From NCBI GenBank assembly GCA_964345295.1, contig CAYFQG010000024.1, positions 1-18,527 on the forward strand: DNA of 18,527 nucleotides, in the 5' to 3' direction. Numbering within the stretch: the first letter of the stretch is position 1; every line of letters starts with the position of its first letter. Positions 8,294-15,226 of this stretch are shown here, in pieces. The notes under the pieces were generated by a model. That model had not been told where the DNA came from. It did no database searches and saw only the letters and a list, made by a program, of their open reading frames with translations. Source of the DNA: JASBZA01 sp964345295 (GTDB lineage Bacteria; Bacillota; Clostridia; Saccharofermentanales; Fastidiosipilaceae). Made by a program: the position numbers and the translations under genes.

Positions 8294-9073
8294 ATGGGAA
8301 ACGCAAATCCTGAAGTCCATATCGTGATTGCCGCTGCCGGCCAAGGCAAACGCATGGGAGCCGACACCAATAAGTTGTTTTTAATGCTGGACACTAAGCC
8401 GCTAATTGTATGGACCGTAGAAAAGGCCGTGCGTTTTATCCAAAGCTTAGACAACCCCAAACTAGGCCATATCCATCTTATTTGCCATCCCGAAGAAATA
8501 GAAAGCATGCAAAAAATCACGGGAGATTATGAGCTATCGGATGCGGTCGAAAATTATATCCCGGGCGGCAGAACCAGGCGAGAATCGGTTTTCCTGGCAC
8601 TCCAATTTCTTCATCATGAAGGCGTTTCTCCGGAGAGTTTAGTCTTGGTCCAAGATGGTGCCAGATGCTTGGGACCTTTAGAAGTTTGGCAAGACGCCTA
8701 CCGCACGGCTTTAGAAAAAGGAGCGGCATGTCCGGCTCTCCCGGTCCATGACACCCTCCGCCTGGAAGACAAGTCCAACCCAGGGAAAAAACTGCTGGGC
8801 CAAACCGTAGACCGCGAAAATCTTTATCGCATACAAACCCCCCAGACTTTTCACTTTGAAAGCCTCTATAAAGCCAATCTGAAAGTGGCAGAAAAAATCG
8901 CACAATCTCCCGAATCCGAATCACTTTATACAGACGATGTACGCATTGCCCAGGAAATCGGTATTGAGGTTTATCGGTCTCAAGGGTCTTTACTAAACTT
9001 CAAGCTGACCCGGCCGGAAGATTTGGCCTTAGGAGAACTAATCGTCAATTCAGGGACACTACCTAGCCTCTAG
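8294..9073 (+). CDS. ispD: 2-C-methyl-D-erythritol 4-phosphate cytidylyltransferase (MEP pathway)
   Basis: IspD converts MEP and CTP to CDP-ME, the third step of non-mevalonate isoprenoid synthesis, so this organism makes isoprenoids by the MEP route. The N-terminal signature AAAGQGKRMG has the catalytic-site Arg20 and is followed by Lys27 in NKLFLML, the positions known from the E. coli enzyme. Further matches are GGRTRRESV, VQDGAR, VHDTLR, the IQTPQTF motif and TDDV near the C-terminus. At 259 residues it is somewhat longer than the usual 225-235, mostly through loops in the middle and a C-terminal extension. AGGAGG precedes the ATG by 5 bases. The final 11 bp overlap the end of the convergent downstream gene. 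Confidence 0.93.
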   Translation: MGNANPEVHIVIAAAGQGKRMGADTNKLFLMLDTKPLIVWTVEKAVRFIQSLDNPKLGHIHLICHPEEIESMQKITGDYELSDAVENYIPGGRTRRESVFLALQFLHHEGVSPESLVLVQDGARCLGPLEVWQDAYRTALEKGAACPALPVHDTLRLEDKSNPGKKLLGQTVDRENLYRIQTPQTFHFESLYKANLKVAEKIAQSPESESLYTDDVRIAQEIGIEVYRSQGSLLNFKLTRPEDLALGELIVNSGTLPSL

Positions 9074-9362
9074 AATAGCGACTTGTAAGGATGCCGACTA
9101 CTGTAATCCCTACAATTAAAGTAGCCAAAACAAGATACATGCCTGCTTTTGCGTTTAAGGCTGTAAAGCGAAGGGCTAAGGCTTCGAGTATTAGGATGAT
9201 GCCTAAAACAAGAAGCGACACACCGGATACTTTGGCCAGTTGAACGGGGTCCTTAACCTCTTCCGATTTATAGCCGGCCAAAAGCTCTACCAGCTTAAAA
9301 CGCCAAATGACAAAGCCTACTGCGAATAGTAAAAAGCCGGATAATAGGGCTGCCCAAAACAT
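9063..9362 (-). CDS. Small three-helix membrane protein, DUF3784-like
   Basis: A 99-residue integral membrane protein of unknown function. It has a first helix (about 3-22), the sequence VELLAGYKSEE (about 25-35) typical of DUF3784-type proteins, then two further helices (about 43-65 and 75-92). The short polar loop after LLAGY and the overall length fit that family, which is common in Firmicutes and has no assigned role. GGAG lies 6 bases before the ATG, and a good sigma-A-type promoter lies just upstream. It is a single-gene unit convergent with ispD, and the two coding ends overlap by 11 bp. Confidence 0.75.
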   Translation of the reverse strand: MFWAALLSGFLLFAVGFVIWRFKLVELLAGYKSEEVKDPVQLAKVSGVSLLVLGIILILEALALRFTALNAKAGMYLVLATLIVGITVVGILTSRYSRG

Positions 9363-9389
9363 AAAACGCTCCTTCTTTTTAATAGATAA

Positions 9390-9419
9390 ATTTTAGCACA
9401 AGTGACTTTTCCGTCTCAA
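9390..9419 (-). promoter_or_regulatory. Sigma-A-type promoter of the DUF3784-like gene
   Basis: On the minus strand TTGAGA (9419-9414) and TAAAAT (9395-9390) are separated by 18 bp. Each hexamer matches the consensus at 5 of 6 positions. The -10 lies 28 bp before the ATG at 9362. Confidence 0.65.
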
Positions 9420-9439
9420 AATTTTCTAGCGAAAAAAAT

Positions 9440-9468
9440 TTCAAGCTGTTAGACTTAATACATACTAT
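9440..9468 (+). promoter_or_regulatory. Possible promoter of the 57-residue membrane protein gene
   Basis: TTCAAG (9440-9445) and TACTAT (9463-9468) are spaced by 17 bp, 24 bp before the ATG. The hexamers match only moderately. Confidence 0.4.
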
Positions 9469-9492
9469 AGAAAAGAAGATTAATAACGTTCT

Positions 9493-9666
9493 ATGAAAAA
9501 AACAATTGCTTTTATTGCTATTCTGCTTGCCCTAATCGTACTTACGATTTTAGGCAAAGTTTTCAAATTCTTGGCAGCTTCGACTTTTAAGGTCCTGATG
9601 ATTATTTTGCTTGTAGTCTTAATTGTCTACCTCCTGGCCAAAGTCATCTTGTCCAGAAAAGAATAA
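9493..9666 (+). CDS. 57-residue two-helix membrane protein, unknown function
   Basis: A small ORF starting MKKTIAFIAILLALIVLTIL and ending VILSRKE. It consists almost entirely of two hydrophobic helices (about 4-20 and 34-50) joined by a short loop containing KVFKFL, with Lys/Arg at both ends. The first helix could also be read as a signal peptide, but there is no cleavage-like AxA before the second helix. It is a real candidate because the coding phase fills the gap between a promoter-like sequence and the MBL hydrolase gene, which starts 15 bp after its stop. The ribosome binding site is weak (AGAAG well upstream). I do not recognise a family. Confidence 0.6.
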   Translation: MKKTIAFIAILLALIVLTILGKVFKFLAASTFKVLMIILLVVLIVYLLAKVILSRKE

Positions 9667-9681
9667 GTCCGGTGACCAGTC

Positions 9682-10335
9682 ATGCCGAAAATTAATGCCT
9701 ATGTCGACTTCTATCCCGGATGGGCCATTCAAGCCAATGCTTACGGGATTCATACGTCCGATGCCTATGTCCTGATTGACCCTGTAGTAGGTCCGGACAG
9801 GCTGGAAGCCGATCTTGCCAACCAAGTCCGGATGTTGGTTTCAACCCACGGTCATTTTGATCATAACCTGTCCGCAGAGGCCTGGCTAAAGCATCGGCCA
9901 GACCTCCCTTTTTATATGAGTCAGGCCGACACAAGCATGGCACAAGATGAAACCAAAAACGTCTCGGCTCTTTTCGGCATGCCCATGACCTACCCGGAGC
10001 CTCAACAATTTCTTGTGGAAGGCCAAAGCCTGGCTCTGGACAAGCAGCTAAGTCTGGAAGTTTTCTCGAGCCCCGGACATAGCCCCGGCTCTGTTCTTTT
10101 ACTTTTAAAAGACGGTGCGAAAAACATTGCACTTTTTACGGGTGACGTTGTTTTCCAAGATTCGATAGGCCGGACCGACCTACCCGGCGGTTCCGCGGAA
10201 GAGATGGCAGCTTCTCTGGCCAAGCTTAAGGAACTGGGTCAAAAACGAAACTTTCCGCCTAATCTCCCAATCTTGTCCGGTCACGGTCCGGACACCACTT
10301 GGGCAGAGTTACTCAGGATGAATCCCTGGTTATAA
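9682..10335 (+). CDS. MBL-fold metallohydrolase (glyoxalase II/YcbL-like)
   Basis: A 217-residue zinc hydrolase of the metallo-beta-lactamase fold, most like the short glyoxalase II/YcbL group that hydrolyses thioesters such as S-lactoylglutathione analogues. The substrate is inferred only. Metal ligands are all present: His56, His58, Asp60 and His61 in STHGHFDHN, His133 in SPGHSPGS, Asp155 in FTGDVVF, and His201 in LSGHGPDTTW. The SIGRTDLPGG stretch (161-170) and the terminal NPWL are typical of the group. The ribosome binding site is poor. Its close spacing to the upstream 57-residue gene suggests coupled expression. A bidirectional terminator follows 5 bp after the stop. Confidence 0.9.
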   Translation: MPKINAYVDFYPGWAIQANAYGIHTSDAYVLIDPVVGPDRLEADLANQVRMLVSTHGHFDHNLSAEAWLKHRPDLPFYMSQADTSMAQDETKNVSALFGMPMTYPEPQQFLVEGQSLALDKQLSLEVFSSPGHSPGSVLLLLKDGAKNIALFTGDVVFQDSIGRTDLPGGSAEEMAASLAKLKELGQKRNFPPNLPILSGHGPDTTWAELLRMNPWL

Positions 10336-10340
10336 AGATA

Positions 10341-10375
10341 AAAAGCCGACTCCTTGTTAAAGAGTCGGCTTTTTT
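10341..10375. terminator. Bidirectional intrinsic terminator between the MBL gene and the GH31 remnant
   Basis: A perfect 12-bp stem (AAAAGCCGACTC at 10341-10352 with GAGTCGGCTTTT at 10362-10373) has a 9-base loop. A and T tracts at both ends allow it to stop transcription from either strand. Confidence 0.9.
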
Positions 10376-10395
10376 AATGACTTAAAAAGTTAAAC

Positions 10396-10944
10396 TTAAT
10401 CCATCTTCTCCCAAACGCCCGTACGCTTCCCTATTTCAACTTCATAGAAATCACCCGTACTGCGAATCTCGGAACCGTCATGAAATTGCCATCTTCCTTC
10501 CGGGAAATAAGCTCGCCTAAGCCTTCCGCCTTTTTCTAAGATGGGGGCTACTAAGAGCTTTGTCCCCAACATAAACTGGTCGGTTATAGCCTTACAAGCT
10601 TCTTCCGGGAAATCGTAGGCCATGGGTCTTAACATAGGCTCTCCGGTCTCTCTGCTATGGTCCAGAGCTTCTTTTATGAGAGGCATATACTTTTCTCTCA
10701 GGGCAATAGCTTCTTTTACTTTAGCAAAGTCTTCGGCCTGTAAAATACGCCAAGGCTTGGCCGAAAATTGCATAACCGGCATCAGGGCCGCTATTTGGGC
10801 CCACCTTACGACCAGCTCGGCATCCAGGCCTTCCTGGTCGTAGAAGTTACGATATTCTCCACCACCGATCATGTCAGGACATAGATAAGGATGGCCGGTC
10901 AGGCTTTGGCAGAGCCTCCAGCCATTCCGATGCCTTGTTAGACC
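10396..10944 (-). pseudogene. C-terminal remnant of a GH31 alpha-glycosidase
   Basis: The open frame covers about 183 codons and ends with TAA at 10396. It begins just after an in-frame TGA (10945-10947). It reads ...GWRLCQSLTGHPYLCPDMIGGGEYRNF, then VRWAQIAALMPVMQFSAKPWR and a C-terminal beta-domain, which match the last quarter of GH31 family glycosidases (usually 650-800 residues). The catalytic nucleophile and acid/base Asp of GH31 lie upstream of this part, so the product cannot be active. An internal ATG at 10872 gives a 158-codon ORF, but the family homology continues upstream of it through 10944 with no start codon, so the gene is 5'-truncated rather than short. The break coincides with the beginning of a divergent ORF. 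Confidence 0.8.
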
Positions 10945-11528
10945 TCATAGAGGAAGGTCATGTTTCCAGAATAGAGCGGGCCTTTACCGAGTTGGGCTTT
11001 CAGGGTAATAAAATCTATCTAGCCGGCTCTATCGGTGTCCACAATATCGAACAGGATATAGGCGGCCAATTTTCTTGCAAGGTCGGTCGACACAAGTATG
11101 TCTATTTCGCAAGCCAAGCTTTCTCGGCCGAAGAAGCCGAAAAAAGGATTACATCCTCCGATAAGAGAGCCGGCATCGCTTTATACCCCAATCCGGTCTC
11201 GCCTGAGCATTTGGCCCGAGCTATAAGCGATGTCTTGGTCATGACCTATCAATATTTTATCAATGGTAAACCGACCTTATGCCAAAGTCTCGTGGACGGT
11301 CCCCGAACACAGAAGCTCTTTAGAGACTTAGCTGAGAAAGGACAGAATCCCTCACATCTCAAAAGCTGGCTGTACGACCTGTCTCAAAGCGACTTATCGA
11401 AATGTTTCAACATCCGCAAGGCCTTTCGTTTTCTAAATCAGGTTCTGATGCCCCCCGCCATGCAAGGTTACTCGGAGGGTTACTTTGATAGCATAGAAAC
11501 CAAGCGAATTAACGCTCTACCGGCTTAA
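10935..11528 (+). CDS. Unrecognised protein, probably 5'-truncated
   Basis: A 197-codon ORF from a TTG (MLDLIEEGHVSRIERAFTEL). I do not recognise its family. Visible features are a basic-aromatic stretch KVGRHKYVYFASQAF (about 50-64), an AEEAEKRI helix, and a helical C-terminal half containing SDVLVMTYQYF and LKSWLYDLSQSDLSKCF. No signal peptide or membrane segment is visible. There is no ribosome binding site before the TTG, and the frame stays open leftwards into the GH31 remnant (at least to 10860) without an ATG or GTG. Its start therefore looks artificial and the 5' end may be lost. It overlaps the convergent FAD oxidoreductase gene by 20 bp at its 3' end. It may be a non-expressed fragment. 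Confidence 0.45.
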   Translation: MLDLIEEGHVSRIERAFTELGFQGNKIYLAGSIGVHNIEQDIGGQFSCKVGRHKYVYFASQAFSAEEAEKRITSSDKRAGIALYPNPVSPEHLARAISDVLVMTYQYFINGKPTLCQSLVDGPRTQKLFRDLAEKGQNPSHLKSWLYDLSQSDLSKCFNIRKAFRFLNQVLMPPAMQGYSEGYFDSIETKRINALPA

Positions 11529-13143
11529 AGTTTTCCATAAAAGTCCTGGCCGCATGTAGGCCATCCAGGCCGGCTGAAATAATACCGCCGGCATAGCCTG
11601 CCCCTTCTCCTATGGGATAGAGATAAGGATGGCCTGTTGCCATGTAGGACGCTCGGTCTCTTAAGAAGCGTATGGGAGAAGAAGACCTGGTTTCCACCCC
11701 GATAAAATGTGCTTCCGGACTGATAAAACCGTGCATCTTACGGTCCATATCGCCTAGACCGTCACATATAGCGCGGTTGATGGCTGCGGAATAGATGCCG
11801 CTTAAATCTTCCGATCTTACGCCGGGTCTGAAACTTGTCCCCTCCGCCTTAATATGCATTCTACGCGCTTTGGCAGCCCCCTCATGAACCGCCTGTATAT
11901 AATCCAAAACACCTTGAGCCGGAGCATAATTATCCGACCCGCCCAAAAGCCATGCCCGATGCTCAATGTTCTCTTGATAGAAAACGCCGTCCAGTATCCC
12001 GGATCCGTAATCTCTGCCGGGTTTAACCGAAGTCAGCAGGGCCGCATTGGCATATTGGCCGTCACGTGCATGGTAACTCATACCGTTGGTCACCAGACTT
12101 TCCGGACCGGACGAGGCATTGATAACAAAGCCGCCGGGGCACATACAAAAGCTGTATAGATTGCGTCCTTCCTTATTGGCCCTTGTAGCCAACTTATAAG
12201 AAGCCGGACCTAAGCGAGGATGGCCGGCATCCTTGCCGTAGCGGGCCCGGTCGACAAAACTTTGCTTATGCTCCACCCTAAAACCGACAGCGAAGGCTTT
12301 GGCCTCAGCCTCTAATCCTCTTTCTACTAACATGCGAAAGCTATCCCGGGCACTGTGACCGATTGCTAAGAAAACCGGTCCCTGCCAGGCGCCCTTTGTG
12401 GTTCTGACTACCGGATAAGGTCCCTTTATGTCCGGGGGAAAAGCCATATCCTCCATCTTCGTGTTGAAGTGAATGTCTCCGCCCCAAGCGATGATCTGCT
12501 CTCGCATTGACCGGATGACATCACGAAGGAGGTCGGTCCCGATATGGGATTCATGGCTATATAAGATATCTTCAGGGGCACCGTGCTTAATAAAAATCTT
12601 TTTTACCATAGCAGTCCAGGGGTCTTTAGACCGGGAGGTAAGCTTGCCGTCCGAAAAGCTTCCGGCACCACCCTCGCCGAACTGGACGTTGGATTCCGTG
12701 TTTAAGGGCCCCCCTTCCCAGAACTGCTCGATGCTGATTTTTCTTTCTTCTACAGCCTGTCCGCGTTCCAAAACAATGGGCCTATAACCGTATTGGGCCA
12801 ATAGATAGGCCGCAAAAATACCTGCCGGACCGAATCCTACTACGATAGGTCTTATACCGGCTCCCAAAGCCTCCTTACCCGGCACAATGTTACTTTTCTC
12901 TTCGGGGCCGGGAAAAATATTCACATGGTTAATAAAAGACGCTTCCCTCTTCTCCGCTACAGGGTCCAAGGTCACATAGACCTGATATAAAAAAGTCAGC
13001 TGTCCCTGCCTTCTTCTGGCATCCAGAGATTCTTTTTTAATCTCATAGCTAAAGTCCGCACCCGGCAAGAGCACTTTCAGCTTATCCTCGATGGCCTCCA
13101 AGGGCTCATCCAAACCCAATCGAATATCTCTAATCTCTAACAT
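11509..13143 (-). CDS. FAD-dependent NAD(P)-type oxidoreductase (COG2509-like)
   Basis: A 544-residue flavoprotein of the uncharacterised FAD-dependent dehydrogenase group COG2509. The N-terminal ~90 residues (MLEIRDIRLGLDEPLEAIED..., with KKESLDARRR) form the small domain typical of this family. The FAD-binding Rossmann motif GFGPAG follows at 103-108, then IVLERG, and then the family's QFGEGGAGSFSDGKLTSR stretch. ICDGLGDMDRK and PIGEGAGYAGGI near the end close the FAD site. I chose the ATG at 13141-13143 because family similarity begins there. An in-frame extension to 13278 would add 45 residues with no homology and overlap the divergent nadE start. A TATAAT (13150-13155, minus strand) lies only 6 bp before this ATG, which would give a nearly leaderless transcript. 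The substrate is unknown. Confidence 0.85.
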   Translation of the reverse strand: MLEIRDIRLGLDEPLEAIEDKLKVLLPGADFSYEIKKESLDARRRQGQLTFLYQVYVTLDPVAEKREASFINHVNIFPGPEEKSNIVPGKEALGAGIRPIVVGFGPAGIFAAYLLAQYGYRPIVLERGQAVEERKISIEQFWEGGPLNTESNVQFGEGGAGSFSDGKLTSRSKDPWTAMVKKIFIKHGAPEDILYSHESHIGTDLLRDVIRSMREQIIAWGGDIHFNTKMEDMAFPPDIKGPYPVVRTTKGAWQGPVFLAIGHSARDSFRMLVERGLEAEAKAFAVGFRVEHKQSFVDRARYGKDAGHPRLGPASYKLATRANKEGRNLYSFCMCPGGFVINASSGPESLVTNGMSYHARDGQYANAALLTSVKPGRDYGSGILDGVFYQENIEHRAWLLGGSDNYAPAQGVLDYIQAVHEGAAKARRMHIKAEGTSFRPGVRSEDLSGIYSAAINRAICDGLGDMDRKMHGFISPEAHFIGVETRSSSPIRFLRDRASYMATGHPYLYPIGEGAGYAGGIISAGLDGLHAARTFMENFKPVER

Positions 13144-13261
13144 GGCCCTATTATAACTTTTATCCGTGGCAAAGTCGGTGGAAGCCGGCCTATCCATCTT
13201 GTAAAATAAAGCAGTGAACGACTCTTTTAGAGCCAGATGAGCAGAAAAGAAGGTAATGTTT
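13144..13261. promoter_or_regulatory. Divergent intergenic region between the FAD oxidoreductase and nadE
   Basis: A 118-bp region between divergent starts. The minus strand has TATAAT (13150-13155) close to the oxidoreductase ATG. The plus strand has TAAAAT (13202-13207) about 55 bp before nadE. Neither has a good -35. An AGAAGG (13248-13253) lies 8 bases before the second nadE ATG (13262) but only 2 bases before the first (13256), which favours the second as the true start. Confidence 0.4.
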
Positions 13262-15217
13262 ATGCCACATATCAACACGATAAAAGTTAAGTCGGTCAGC
13301 CCTCATTTTTACTTGGGCCGTCCCGATTTAAACGCCCCATTTCACCTGGAAGCCATGGACAAGGCTGAATCCGAGGGCGTCAGAATCTTAGCCTTGCCTT
13401 CCCTTAGCCTTTGCGGTAACAGCTTGGGCTCTCTTTTCCGTTCTCCGGACCTTCTGGACCAAAGCATTAAGGCCTTAGATAGGCTTATTCGGGCTTCTAA
13501 AAAACATCCCCTCCTCTATATTACTGTGGGGCTCCCTCTTATGGTGGACCAGGCAGTCTTTTCCTGCCAGCTCCTAATTTCGAACGGAGAGATTCTGGGA
13601 GCTGTGGCAAACGAGGCTCTCCTTCCCGGCAAGGGCCAAGTCTATTTAAACCAAGCCCTTAGCCCCTGGCCTCTGAACAAAAATCGTGAAATCCGCCTCC
13701 TGGGTCAAGCCTTTACGATCGGACGGCAAATTTTCCGACTGGATACGCCGGATGGGTTAAGACTGGATTTAGCTTTGGCCTTCGGGACCGAAATAAGGCA
13801 CAGCCTGAGTCTTCCTAATTTCTTGGCCAAAGAAAGGCCAGACCTCCTGCTCGTCGGAGATGCACTTCCCAAGACCCTGGGCTCAAGCCAAGCCATGACC
13901 GATAGGCTCATTAGCTTGAGTCGTGATTTAGCCTTAGGCATGGTCTACACCAACACTTCTTTGGAGGAAAGCTCTTCCGATTTTATCTACAGTCCGGACC
14001 AGTTAATCTTAGATCATGGTCATGTCCTGGCCTCTTTGGACGGTTTAGCCGGGCAATCTGTCCCCCGGGCACTTTCTAAGGAGACCGCTCCCCCCACTCT
14101 TACGAGCAATTATTTCGTTGAAGGTAAACCCGACCGACCCTTGGCGTCTGAAACCAGGGATTGCAGCGTGTCTTTTATGACCCGGAAAAAGCCTCATATA
14201 TCAGCCCTTCCCTTTGTCCCGGAAAAGGATGAAGATCAGGCAGCCTGGGCAGAAGAAAGCTTTAACATTCAGGCTCACGGCCTAGCCAGACGCATCTGGC
14301 AAATCAGTGCCAAAAGCATTGTCTTAGGCTTGTCGGGCGGTCTGGATTCGACTTTGGCCTTGATGGCGGCACTTAGAGCCTGCCAGCTTCTGGATAGACC
14401 GGCTTCGGATATTCTGGCCGTCACCATGCCGGGCTTCGGCACCAGTAAGGAAACCTCCGGTAACGCCCATATTCTGCTGGAAGAAAGTAAGGTCTCTCAC
14501 CTAAACATTTCGGTCGTTCCGGCCAGTCTTCAGCACTTCCAAGATATCGGCCATGACCCGGCTATGCACGATGCGACCTATGAAAACACCCAGGCCAGAG
14601 AAAGAACACAGATTCTTATGGATTTGGCCAATAAAACAGGCGGCCTTGTCATCGGTACGGGGGACCTTAGTGAGTTGGCCCTGGGTTGGTGCACCTATAA
14701 CGGCGACCAAATGAGTATGTACAGCCTAAACCATTCCATTCCCAAAACGTGCATCAGGCCGCTTTTGGCTCACGAAGCCCGGCTCTTAAGAAAAGAGGGC
14801 AAAGAAAGATTCGCAAGCGTTTTAGAAGACATCAGTCAAACACCGGTAAGCCCCGAGCTCTTGCCACCGGATGCCCAAGGCCAAATCAGTCAAAAAACTG
14901 AAGATATCCTGGGCCCTTATCAGGTCCATGACTTCTTCATTTACCGCCTCCTGGTGGAAGGACGCTCCATAAAAGAAGCTTATGATTTGGCATTGGAAGT
15001 CCTGGCAGGTCCCGTGCCACTTTACAGCGAAGCTACGATCCGCCAAACACTGAAAACGCTGCTGCGTCGTTTCTTAAGCCAGCAGTTTAAAAGAACAGCT
15101 TCACCGGACGGTATCAGTGTCAGCCTTTTTCATATTGGTCCCAGAGACGGTATGGCTTTGCCGGCCGACTTTGCGACCAAGGACTTGGATACATTTATTG
15201 ACAGCCTGCTGGATTAA
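13262..15217 (+). CDS. nadE: Two-domain NAD+ synthetase with a degenerate glutaminase domain
   Basis: NadE amidates nicotinic acid adenine dinucleotide to NAD+, the last step of NAD synthesis. The 651-residue protein has the two-domain architecture of glutamine-dependent enzymes: a nitrilase-fold N-terminal half (about 1-270) and an ATP-pyrophosphatase synthetase half (about 320-651). The synthetase half is intact, with the P-loop SGGLDS (358-363), GTGDLSELALGWCTYNGDQ and SIPKTCIRPLL. In the nitrilase half the fold-defining sequence is visible (GVRILALPSLSLCG, VGLPLMV, GEILGAV, FGTEI), but the catalytic Glu of FPEL is Ser47, the Lys of VPKxYLP is missing (AVANEALLP, Asn117/Glu118), and the nucleophile Cys of GVEICEDLW is Arg179. 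The enzyme is therefore expected to use free ammonia, not glutamine. It is a single gene, convergent with the GT4 gene 9 bp downstream. Confidence 0.9.
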   Translation: MPHINTIKVKSVSPHFYLGRPDLNAPFHLEAMDKAESEGVRILALPSLSLCGNSLGSLFRSPDLLDQSIKALDRLIRASKKHPLLYITVGLPLMVDQAVFSCQLLISNGEILGAVANEALLPGKGQVYLNQALSPWPLNKNREIRLLGQAFTIGRQIFRLDTPDGLRLDLALAFGTEIRHSLSLPNFLAKERPDLLLVGDALPKTLGSSQAMTDRLISLSRDLALGMVYTNTSLEESSSDFIYSPDQLILDHGHVLASLDGLAGQSVPRALSKETAPPTLTSNYFVEGKPDRPLASETRDCSVSFMTRKKPHISALPFVPEKDEDQAAWAEESFNIQAHGLARRIWQISAKSIVLGLSGGLDSTLALMAALRACQLLDRPASDILAVTMPGFGTSKETSGNAHILLEESKVSHLNISVVPASLQHFQDIGHDPAMHDATYENTQARERTQILMDLANKTGGLVIGTGDLSELALGWCTYNGDQMSMYSLNHSIPKTCIRPLLAHEARLLRKEGKERFASVLEDISQTPVSPELLPPDAQGQISQKTEDILGPYQVHDFFIYRLLVEGRSIKEAYDLALEVLAGPVPLYSEATIRQTLKTLLRRFLSQQFKRTASPDGISVSLFHIGPRDGMALPADFATKDLDTFIDSLLD

Positions 15218-15226
15218 AACTTCTAT

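Noticed and set aside
13144..13278. Upstream extension of the FAD oxidoreductase by 45 codons
   Set aside because: The added residues have no family similarity, would overlap the nadE start, and the family N-terminus begins at the ATG at 13143.
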